Assembly (NCBI RefSeq): GCF_001418255.1
Contig: NZ_LIPV01000004.1
Coordinates: forward strand, 1 to 64,000
DNA: 64,000 nucleotides
Origin: Thiomonas bhubaneswarensis
GTDB taxonomy: Bacteria > Pseudomonadota > Gammaproteobacteria > Burkholderiales > Burkholderiaceae_C
Direction: 5' to 3'
Part shown: positions 54,834-64,000 of the stretch, in pieces
Layout of the letters: every line of letters starts with the position of its first letter
Position numbering within the stretch: position 1 is the stretch's first letter
Position numbers and translations under genes: made by a program
The notes under the pieces: model-generated
The model's input: the letters and a program-made list of their open reading frames with translations, nothing else
The model's database searches: none
Told to the model about the DNA's origin: nothing

Positions 54834-54849
54834 CTTAGCGCAGGCTTAG
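54834..54849 (+). promoter_or_regulatory. Operator-like site B (perfect CTTAG direct repeat)
   Basis: CTTAG-CGCAGG-CTTAG, the most regular of the three copies. It lies 50 bp upstream of the second efflux operon and 46 bp before the divergent patatin-like gene. The 11-bp period is that of PmrA/QseB boxes. Confidence 0.7.
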
Positions 54850-54895
54850 GGAACTCAGGGTCGTTACCTCGACGGCCTCGCCTTATGCTTGCGGC

Positions 54896-55900
54896 ATGAA
54901 TCAATCCGCCGCTGCCCGCCCTGCCGCATCGCCATCCGCGCTCCAAGCCCGACGTGCTCCCAGGGTGGGGTTGGCGCTGGGCGGTGGCGCGGCGCGGGGG
55001 ATGGCACATTTTGGGGTATTGCGGGCGTTGGCGGATGCTGGGGTGCAGATCGACTGCATCGCGGGCTGCAGCATCGGGGCCCTGGTGGGCGCGGTAGCCG
55101 CCTCGGGCAGCACCGATGGGCTGGAGGCCACGTTCAAGACCTTCGATTGGCGCAAGACGCTCTCGTTCTTCGATGTGGTGTTTCCCCGCGCGGGTCTGAT
55201 CGACGGCGCCAAGGTGACGGCGCTGGTACGCGAGCACCTGCCGACCACGCGCATCGAGGCGCTGCCGATCCGCTTCGCCGCCATCGCCACCGATCTGGGC
55301 AGTGGCGCCGAAGTCGTATTGCGTTCGGGGGATGTGATCGAAGCGGTGCGTGCGAGCATCGCCGTTCCTGGCATCTTCACGCCCGTACGTTTGGGTGGGC
55401 GGGTTCTGGTGGACGGCGGGCTGAGCAATCCGGTACCGGTGAGCGTGGTGCGCGCCATGGGCGCGGACCGGGTGATCGCGGTCGATCTCAACTACGGTGT
55501 GGTGGACGGCCGCCTCAAGCGCCGGGTCAAATCGGTCAAGGCCGAGTCCGAATCTCCGCCGCAGAACGAAGGCGGTCGCTGGGCTGCCGAGTATCGGCAT
55601 GTGCTGGCCGAGCTCAAAAACCGCCTGGCTGCGCAAAGCGCGCCGATCAAGGATCAGTTCTCGCGCTGGTCGACCAGGGACGAGGCGCTGCCCAATGTGT
55701 TCGAGGTCTTGCTGGCGTCGGTGAACGTGATGGAGATGCACATCACCGAAAGCCGCCTGCGCGTCGAGCCGCCCGATGTGCTGATCCGCCCGCCGCTGGG
55801 CGACATCCGCTTTCTGGAATTCGGCCGTGCCGAAGAGGCGATTCAGCTCGGCTACGACGCCGCCATGCAGGCGCTGCGCGACGCAAAGATGGGCGGCTGA
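54896..55900 (+). CDS. Patatin-like phospholipase (RssA type)
   Basis: 334 residues. A serine acyl hydrolase with a Ser-Asp dyad: oxyanion loop GGGAARGMAHFGVLRAL (29-45), nucleophile Ser59 in GCSIGALVGA, and Asp173 in VDGGLSNPVPV. No signal peptide is seen; the N-terminal 20 residues are Ala/Pro-rich. The C-terminal half is typical of bacterial RssA/NTE-like proteins. Physiological lipid unknown. It shares its upstream region, and therefore site B, with the second efflux operon. Confidence 0.92.
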   Translation: MNQSAAARPAASPSALQARRAPRVGLALGGGAARGMAHFGVLRALADAGVQIDCIAGCSIGALVGAVAASGSTDGLEATFKTFDWRKTLSFFDVVFPRAGLIDGAKVTALVREHLPTTRIEALPIRFAAIATDLGSGAEVVLRSGDVIEAVRASIAVPGIFTPVRLGGRVLVDGGLSNPVPVSVVRAMGADRVIAVDLNYGVVDGRLKRRVKSVKAESESPPQNEGGRWAAEYRHVLAELKNRLAAQSAPIKDQFSRWSTRDEALPNVFEVLLASVNVMEMHITESRLRVEPPDVLIRPPLGDIRFLEFGRAEEAIQLGYDAAMQALRDAKMGG

Positions 55901-55917
55901 AGCGGGCCGCGGTTATC

Positions 55918-58728
<2,811 letters not shown>

Positions 58729-58930
58729 GGCGTGGGGCTTGAATGAGCACAAAATCGGGGCGGACCGATGCTATCAGCGCATCGCCAAAACAAAGCAAGA
58801 TGCGCGCCCGCATCGCCCCGGGATTTGCGTTGCCGCAGGGTTGGTGAAATGATATTTCGCGATGCGCAATGGGTCTCGTCGTCGGCATGGTGTGGCCAGA
58901 GTTCTGCGCACGGGCTCTTAGAATCCGCGC

Positions 58931-59887
58931 ATGACTTCCACGACCTTCACCCCTCCCCAATCGCTTGTCATTGCCACGCGCGAAAGTCGCCTGGCGCTGT
59001 GGCAGGCCGAGCATGTGCGCGACTGGCTGCGCAGTCTGTATCCCCAGTGCGATGTGCGCATCTTCGGCATGACCACGCAAGGCGATCAGATTCTCGACAA
59101 GTCCCTGGCCAAGATCGGCGGCAAGGGGCTGTTCGTGAAGGAACTCGAAATCGCCATGGAGCAGGGACACGCCGATCTCGCCGTGCATTCGCTCAAGGAC
59201 GTGCCGATGGAGCTGCCACCGGGCTTTGCGCTCGCGGCGGTGATGGAGCGCGAAGATCCGCGCGATGCCTGGGTGAGCCCACGCCATGCGAGTCTCGACG
59301 AGTTGCCGCACGGGGCCGTGGTCGGCACCTCCAGCCTGCGGCGCGAATCGCAGTTGCGCGCGCGCTATCCGCATCTTCGGGTTCAGGCCCTGCGCGGCAA
59401 TCTCGATACCCGCCTGCGCAAGCTCGATGAAGGCCAGTACGCCGGCATTCTGCTGGCCGCAGCCGGGCTGAAGCGCCTGGGCCTGGGCGAGCGCGTGCGT
59501 GCCGTCATTTCCACCGGCGACATGCTCCCCGCCGTCGGTCAGGCCGCGCTGGGCATCGAGATTCGTGCCGACCGGCCTGATCTGCTGCAGGCGCTGAGCC
59601 CCCTGAATCACCTGCCGACTGCGCTGTGCGTGCAGGCCGAGCGCGCCGTCTCGCGTGGCCTGGGTGGCAGTTGCACCACGCCCATCGGGGCCTATGCCAC
59701 GCTCGAAGGCGACGACATGCTGCTGCGCGCCGTGCTCGGTCTGCCCGATGGCAGCAGGGCGTTGCACGCGACGTCGCGTGCTCGCGTCATCGAACCGTCG
59801 CAGGCCGAAGCGCTGGGCCTGCAAGTGGCCCAGCAATTGCGCGATCAGGGCGCGGACGCCTTGCTGGCTCAACTCGGCGGGCACTGA
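58931..59887 (+). CDS. hemC: Porphobilinogen deaminase (hydroxymethylbilane synthase)
   Basis: 318 residues. It links four porphobilinogens into hydroxymethylbilane for heme and cobalamin. The dipyrromethane cofactor attaches to Cys248 in [15 protein letters not shown]. The catalytic Asp is in [12 protein letters not shown] (86-97), and [15 protein letters not shown] binds substrate. The length is normal. It starts a heme operon: hemD follows after 21 bp, then hemX and hemY with overlapping ends. Confidence 0.98.
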   Translation: MTSTTFTPPQSLVIATRESRLALWQAEHVRDWLRSLYPQCDVRIFGMTTQGDQILDKSLAKIGGKGLFVKELEIAMEQGHADLAVHSLKDVPMELPPGFALAAVMEREDPRDAWVSPRHASLDELPHGAVVGTSSLRRESQLRARYPHLRVQALRGNLDTRLRKLDEGQYAGILLAAAGLKRLGLGERVRAVISTGDMLPAVGQAALGIEIRADRPDLLQALSPLNHLPTALCVQAERAVSRGLGGSCTTPIGAYATLEGDDMLLRAVLGLPDGSRALHATSRARVIEPSQAEALGLQVAQQLRDQGADALLAQLGGH

Positions 59888-59908
59888 CTTTTAGCTGGCA
59901 CATCGCCC

Positions 59909-60757
59909 ATGCTCGACACCACGCTGATCTACACCCGCGTGCCTTCGCACTCGGGGTCGGCGACGCAAGACCTGGCCGCAGCGGGGGTGCAGGTGCTGCA
60001 CTTTCCCCTGCAGCACATCGGCCCGCCCGCGGATCTGGCGCGATTTCATGCCGCGCTGGCGGCGTTGCCGCAAGCCGATCTGGCCATTCCGGTCAGCCCC
60101 ACCGCGGTGGCGGCCGTATTTGCGGCGCTGCCGGGCGTCTGGCCCGCGCGCTGCGCCATCGGCCTGGTCGGCGAGGGCAGTCTGGGCGCCGCAAGGCGGG
60201 CGCTGGCCGCGCAGCCCGATGACGCACCCTGGCCTCGGCTGATTGCGCCACAGCTGGTCGAATCGGCCGGTACGGAGAGCGATTCGGAGGCGTTGTGGGA
60301 AGCGCTCCAACTGGCGTTTCCGCCGGGCCAGGTGACCACCTTTCCCTGGGCTGGGCGACACGTCATCATCTTCCGCGGTGGAAACGGGCGCGACCTGCTG
60401 CAGTACAAGCTCGAAGCGGCGGGCGCCAAGGTCAAGGTGGTCGAGGCCTACAGCCGTCTGGCGCCCGAGTACGACGACCACACTGCCGAACTCCTGCGCA
60501 AGGCACTGGGCAGTGGCGGCTGGTGGCTGTTCTCGTCGTCCGAGGCCGTGGGCAATCTGCAAGGTTTGCTCCGGCAGGCCGGGCTCGACGCGGCCGTTCT
60601 GCGTCAACAACGGGCGCTGGCGATTCATGCCCGCATCGCCCAGGCGCTCAGAGATGCTGGCTTCGGCCGCGTGGAACTGACCCGAGCAACGCCCGAGGCT
60701 CTCATCTACGCGCTGCAGCGGCTGGAGGCCCCAAGCCCTCCTAGAATGCCAACATGA
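59909..60757 (+). CDS. hemD: Uroporphyrinogen-III synthase
   Basis: 282 residues. It closes and inverts ring D of hydroxymethylbilane. The family is poorly conserved; recognition rests on the LIYTRVPSHSGS start, the GRHVIIFRGGNGRDLL block (about 150-163), the VEAYSRLAPEY hinge, and WWLFSSSEAVGNLQGLL (about 206-222). The gene order between hemC and hemX supports it. It overlaps hemX by 4 bp (ATGA). Confidence 0.93.
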   Translation: MLDTTLIYTRVPSHSGSATQDLAAAGVQVLHFPLQHIGPPADLARFHAALAALPQADLAIPVSPTAVAAVFAALPGVWPARCAIGLVGEGSLGAARRALAAQPDDAPWPRLIAPQLVESAGTESDSEALWEALQLAFPPGQVTTFPWAGRHVIIFRGGNGRDLLQYKLEAAGAKVKVVEAYSRLAPEYDDHTAELLRKALGSGGWWLFSSSEAVGNLQGLLRQAGLDAAVLRQQRALAIHARIAQALRDAGFGRVELTRATPEALIYALQRLEAPSPPRMPT

Positions 60758-61881
60758 TCGAGTCCACCCCCCCTCCCGAGGCCGAGCCTTCCTCGGCGGC
60801 GCACACGGCGCTCGTCGAGCATGCGACGCCCGCGTCGGCTCGCCCGGCCGATCCGGTTTCAACTTCGGCTTCAGGCCTGCCCGGCGCGCGCTGGGTGTGG
60901 CCGGTGCTCGTGCTTATCGCGGTGGCGCTCGTCGCCATGGCGTGGTGGTTGAACAGTCGGCTGTACGCCACCCAGTCCGAGATCGCGCAGCGCCTGCGTG
61001 CGGCAACGACCGATGCCATCGAGGCCAAGACGCTCACCAAGCAGGCCAGCGATACGGTGCGCGATCTGACCGCGCGGATCGCGGTTCTCGAATCGCGCCA
61101 GCAGGATTTCGCCGCGCAGCGCCAGGCCCTGGAAACGCTGTACGAAGATTTCGCCAAGAGCCGCGATCAGGCGCGTCTGTCCGAAACCGGTCAGCTCATC
61201 GCCCTGGCGCAGCAGCAGGCGCAGCTGGTCGGCAACGTCCAGCCCTTGATCGCCACGCTGCAAAGCGCCGACGTGCGGTTGGCGCGTTCACCCAATCCCA
61301 AGGCCCAGATCCTGCGGCGTGCGGTGCAGGCCGATCTGACGAGGCTGCGCAGCGCCGTCACCCCGGACATCGCCGCCGCGGCGCACAAGCTCAACGATCT
61401 GGCCGCGCTGGTCGATGATCTGCGCCTCGTGTCCTCGGCGGCGCCCGTGGGTCAGACGGGTCAGCCGCACCAGCCGCCTGCGGACACAGCGTCGGCAGCG
61501 GGGCCGAGCTGGGCGCCCTGGCTGGGTGCGTGGTTCGAGCGCTTCCGCGCCTCGCTGGTGCAGTTGTTCGGCATCACCCGCGTCGATTCGCGCGATGCGC
61601 TGCTAGCGTCTCCGGAGCAGGGCGAATTTCTGCGCGAGAACCTCAAGCTGCGCATCCTCAACGCCAGGCTCGATCTGCTTTCGCGCAACGCCGTGGCCTA
61701 TCGCAGCGACATGCGGGGCATCGACGAGGCGTTGAAGACCTATTTCGACCGGCGTCAGCCACGCATGGTGCAGGCCCTGTCGCTGGCCCGTCAGGCTTCG
61801 CAACTCGATCTTGCGGTCAATCCTGCGGCCAACCTCGAGTCCCTGGCCGTGCTTTCCACGCTGGACAGCGGGACACCCTGA
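60754..61881 (+). CDS. hemX: HemX-like membrane protein of the heme operon
   Basis: 375 residues. A cytoplasmic Pro/Ala-rich N-terminus is followed by one transmembrane helix (WVWPVLVLIAVALVAMAWWL, about 47-66) and a periplasmic coiled-coil domain (about 70-230). A conserved C-terminal block follows (VDSRDALLASPEQGEFLRENL; NARLDLLSRNAVAYRSD). Often labelled uroporphyrin-III methyltransferase, but it has no methyltransferase fold. Its role in tetrapyrrole traffic or enzyme assembly is unproven. It is coupled to hemD and hemY by short overlaps. Confidence 0.9.
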   Translation: MIESTPPPEAEPSSAAHTALVEHATPASARPADPVSTSASGLPGARWVWPVLVLIAVALVAMAWWLNSRLYATQSEIAQRLRAATTDAIEAKTLTKQASDTVRDLTARIAVLESRQQDFAAQRQALETLYEDFAKSRDQARLSETGQLIALAQQQAQLVGNVQPLIATLQSADVRLARSPNPKAQILRRAVQADLTRLRSAVTPDIAAAAHKLNDLAALVDDLRLVSSAAPVGQTGQPHQPPADTASAAGPSWAPWLGAWFERFRASLVQLFGITRVDSRDALLASPEQGEFLRENLKLRILNARLDLLSRNAVAYRSDMRGIDEALKTYFDRRQPRMVQALSLARQASQLDLAVNPAANLESLAVLSTLDSGTP

Positions 61882-63104
61882 TGCGCTGGCTCTTCTGGGT
61901 CTTGATCCTGGCCGCGGCCGCGGTGCTGCTGGCCTTGGGCACCACGCTCAACACCGGCAATGTGGCGGTGCTGCTGCCGCCTTGGCGACTGGACATTTCG
62001 CTGAACTTCGCCGTCCTGCTGCTGCTGCTCGGATTCATCGTCTTCCATCTCATTTTGCGCGGACTGGCGCTGTTGCTGGGCATGCCCCGCGCGGCAGCCG
62101 AGTTCCGTGCCCGCAGACGGTTGCGGCTGGCGGCGCAAGCTCTGCACAACGGCATGTTCGATTATTTCGGCGGCAGGTTCCGTCGCGCCGAGCGCGCCGC
62201 GCAACGCGCCGCCGAGTTCGAGGATTTTGCCGGGGCGGCCCTGATGACCGCAGCGCAGTCGGCCCAGCAGCTTCAGGCCTACGATCGGCGCGATGCCTAC
62301 CTGGCCCAGTTGCCACCGCAGGCGCAGGATGCGGCGGCCCTGCTACGGGCGCAATGGCTGCTCGACGCCAAGCAGCCACGCGAGGCGATGGCGCAGTTGC
62401 GCGCCTTGCCCGCCGGGGTGCAAAGGCGTACGCATGCACTGCGTATCGAACTCCAGGCCGCGCGCAAGATCTCCGATCACAAGGCCGTGTTGCGGCTTGC
62501 GCGCACCCTGCTCAAACATGGCGCGCTGCATCCCGCGGCGGCGCAGGCCATGCTGCATACCGCGGCTACCGGCCTGCTACGTCAGGCCGGCGATGACCCC
62601 GAGGTCTTGCGCAGCACCTGGAATCAGCTCAGCGCACAGGAGCGCAACGACCCGGCTCTGGTAGTGGCTGCCGCGCGCGGCTTTGCGGCTTCCGGTGAGC
62701 CCGCCGAGGCGCGGGCCCTGCTCATCGTGGCGCTGAATCGGCCCCAGGCCGAGCCCGGGCTGTTCATGCCGACGCTGCGGGGCATGCTGTCGGGCATCGA
62801 TGCAGGCTTTGTTTCCCAGACCGAACAATGGCTGGGCCGCTGGCCACAGGAGGCACAGGCGTATTTTCTGGCTGGAGCGGCCTGCGCAGAACTTCAGCTC
62901 TGGGGCAAGGCGCAGCAGCATCTGCAAAAGGCCATTCAGGCTTGCGGCGATGACGAGCACCGGCTGCGCGGCCAGATTCATGCCGCGCTCGCCCACTTGC
63001 TCGAAGGCATCGAGCGCGAAGACCAGGCACAGCGCCATTGGCGCGAGGCGGCACTCGACCTCTCCGCGCTCGACATGCCAGGCCGATCTGCCGACCGCGA
63101 GTAA
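61881..63104 (+). CDS. hemY: HemY-type membrane TPR protein
   Basis: 407 residues. Two N-terminal membrane helices (about 2-20 and 38-62), then a conserved HemY_N block (RRRLRLAAQALHNGMFDYFGGRF, split over about 80-102) and a solenoid of tetratricopeptide-like helices. It is the proteobacterial HemY of unclear function in protoheme synthesis, not the Bacillus protoporphyrinogen oxidase of the same name. The start shares one base with the hemX stop (TGATG). It ends the heme operon. Confidence 0.92.
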   Translation: MRWLFWVLILAAAAVLLALGTTLNTGNVAVLLPPWRLDISLNFAVLLLLLGFIVFHLILRGLALLLGMPRAAAEFRARRRLRLAAQALHNGMFDYFGGRFRRAERAAQRAAEFEDFAGAALMTAAQSAQQLQAYDRRDAYLAQLPPQAQDAAALLRAQWLLDAKQPREAMAQLRALPAGVQRRTHALRIELQAARKISDHKAVLRLARTLLKHGALHPAAAQAMLHTAATGLLRQAGDDPEVLRSTWNQLSAQERNDPALVVAAARGFAASGEPAEARALLIVALNRPQAEPGLFMPTLRGMLSGIDAGFVSQTEQWLGRWPQEAQAYFLAGAACAELQLWGKAQQHLQKAIQACGDDEHRLRGQIHAALAHLLEGIEREDQAQRHWREAALDLSALDMPGRSADRE

Positions 63105-63145
63105 GCTCCGCTGCAGCGGGGTCGCCCATTCATCAGGAGAGTTTC

Positions 63146-64000
63146 ATGCACTACCTCACCATTGACGAGGTGATCGGCAACACGCCCTTGGTGAAGTTGC
63201 AGCGTGTGCCCGGCGCCGACCTGGCCCGGCGCGGCAACGTGATCCTCGGCAAGCTCGAAGGCAACAATCCCGCGGGGTCGGTGAAAGACCGCGCGGCGAT
63301 GTCCATGATCCGCCGCGCACAGGAGCGCGGCACCATCAAGCCCGGCGACACCCTGATCGAAGCCACCTCGGGCAATACCGGCATCGCCCTGGCGATGGCC
63401 GCAGCCATTCTGGGCTACCGCATGGTGCTCATCATGCCCGAAGACCTCAGCATCGAGCGTGCGCAGACCATGAAGGCGTTCGGCGCCGAACTGCTGCTCA
63501 CTCCCAAGAGCGGCGGCATGGAGTACGCCCGCGATCTGGCCGAACAGATGCAGCGCGACGGCAAGGGGCTGGTGCTCGACCAGTTCGCCAACCCCGACAA
63601 CCCGCGCATCCATTTCGAGACCACGGGCCCGGAAATCTGGCGCGATACCGAGGGGCGCATCACCCATTTCGTCAGCGCCATGGGCACCACCGGCACCATC
63701 ACCGGGGTGTCGAGTTTTCTCAAGGAGCAGAACGCGGCAATTCAGATCGTCGGCGCCCAGCCGGAGGAGGGCTCGCGCATCCCCGGCATACGCAAATGGC
63801 CGCAGGAATACCTGCCCAAAATCTACGAGCCCGAGCGGGTCGACCGACTCGAATATGTAAGCCAGACTGCCGCGGAAAATATGGCGCGCAGACTCGCCCG
63901 CGAAGAGGGCCTGTTCTGCGGCATCAGCGCCGCGGGTGCCTGCGAAGTGGCGTTGCGCATCGCCCGCGAGGTAGAGAACGCCACCATCGTGTTCGTGGTG
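63146..64000 (+). CDS. cysM: Cysteine synthase B, 3' end cut by the window
   Basis: 285 residues are visible; the frame is still open at the last base, with probably 10-20 residues missing. A PLP enzyme making cysteine from O-acetylserine and sulfide or thiosulfate. It starts MHYLTIDEVIGNTPLVKL; the PLP lysine is Lys47 in NPAGSVKDRAAMSM, and the substrate loop is EATSGNTGIALAMAAA. VSAMGTTGTITG binds the cofactor phosphate. The CysM-type features (EGNNPAGSVKDR, and GISAAGACEVALRIA) favour CysM over CysK. AGGAGA lies 5 bp before the ATG. Confidence 0.95.
   Translation, partial: MHYLTIDEVIGNTPLVKLQRVPGADLARRGNVILGKLEGNNPAGSVKDRAAMSMIRRAQERGTIKPGDTLIEATSGNTGIALAMAAAILGYRMVLIMPEDLSIERAQTMKAFGAELLLTPKSGGMEYARDLAEQMQRDGKGLVLDQFANPDNPRIHFETTGPEIWRDTEGRITHFVSAMGTTGTITGVSSFLKEQNAAIQIVGAQPEEGSRIPGIRKWPQEYLPKIYEPERVDRLEYVSQTAAENMARRLAREEGLFCGISAAGACEVALRIAREVENATIVFVV

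Overview
The window is GC-rich, densely coded chromosomal DNA. It looks like a betaproteobacterium of the order Burkholderiales. The block gyrA-serC-pheA-hisC-tyrA-aroA/cmk-rpsA-ihfB is the classic betaproteobacterial arrangement. A fused AroA-Cmk protein, a stand-alone RnfB, an intracellular PHA depolymerase and a hemC-hemD-hemX-hemY operon point the same way. A Thiomonas-like, metal-exposed organism is plausible, but this is inference; no 16S or other species marker is present.

Layout. 1-0.8 kb: 3' part of an IS256-family transposase. 0.8-3.0 kb: an omega-amino-acid aminotransferase and an OmpA-type protein, separated by a terminator. 3.5-14.6 kb: the housekeeping block (gyrase A, serine and aromatic amino-acid synthesis, ribosomal protein S1, IHF beta). 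14.7-17.5 kb: valS on the opposite strand. 17.6-28.3 kb: a lipoprotein; yhhQ (queuosine-precursor importer) behind a convincing preQ1-I riboswitch; a JmjC/cupin protein; a histidine-rich outer-membrane protein behind a Zur-like palindrome; dnaX-ybaB-recR; an NHL protein; queF; rnfB; phaZ. 28.4-31.8 kb: a 3.4 kb cassette (DUF3311 protein, Na+/solute symporter, M20 amidohydrolase) bounded by 31-bp imperfect inverted repeats, with a duplicated fragment of its own amidohydrolase at the left end. 31.9-37.1 kb: aromatic aminotransferase, uvrB, PQQ-type sugar dehydrogenase, Uma2-type nuclease.

37.1-54.8 kb is an accessory envelope-defence island. A leftward operon runs PepSY protein, PAP2 phosphatase, TolC-like lipoprotein, membrane-fusion protein, RND pump, response regulator, histidine kinase. 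Next to it are a second PepSY gene and a divergent CueO-like multicopper oxidase. A second leftward operon encodes TolC-like, MFP and RND proteins plus a cupredoxin. Three promoters in the island carry almost the same 16-bp direct-repeat site (half-site CTTAG, 6-bp spacer related to CGCAGG), at 45848, 46552 and 54834. This suggests that the encoded two-component system controls the whole island. It is the best candidate here for an undescribed system.

54.9-64 kb returns to core genes: a patatin-like lipase, ppc, the hemCDXY operon and the start of cysM, cut by the window end. No tRNA, rRNA or CRISPR array was seen.
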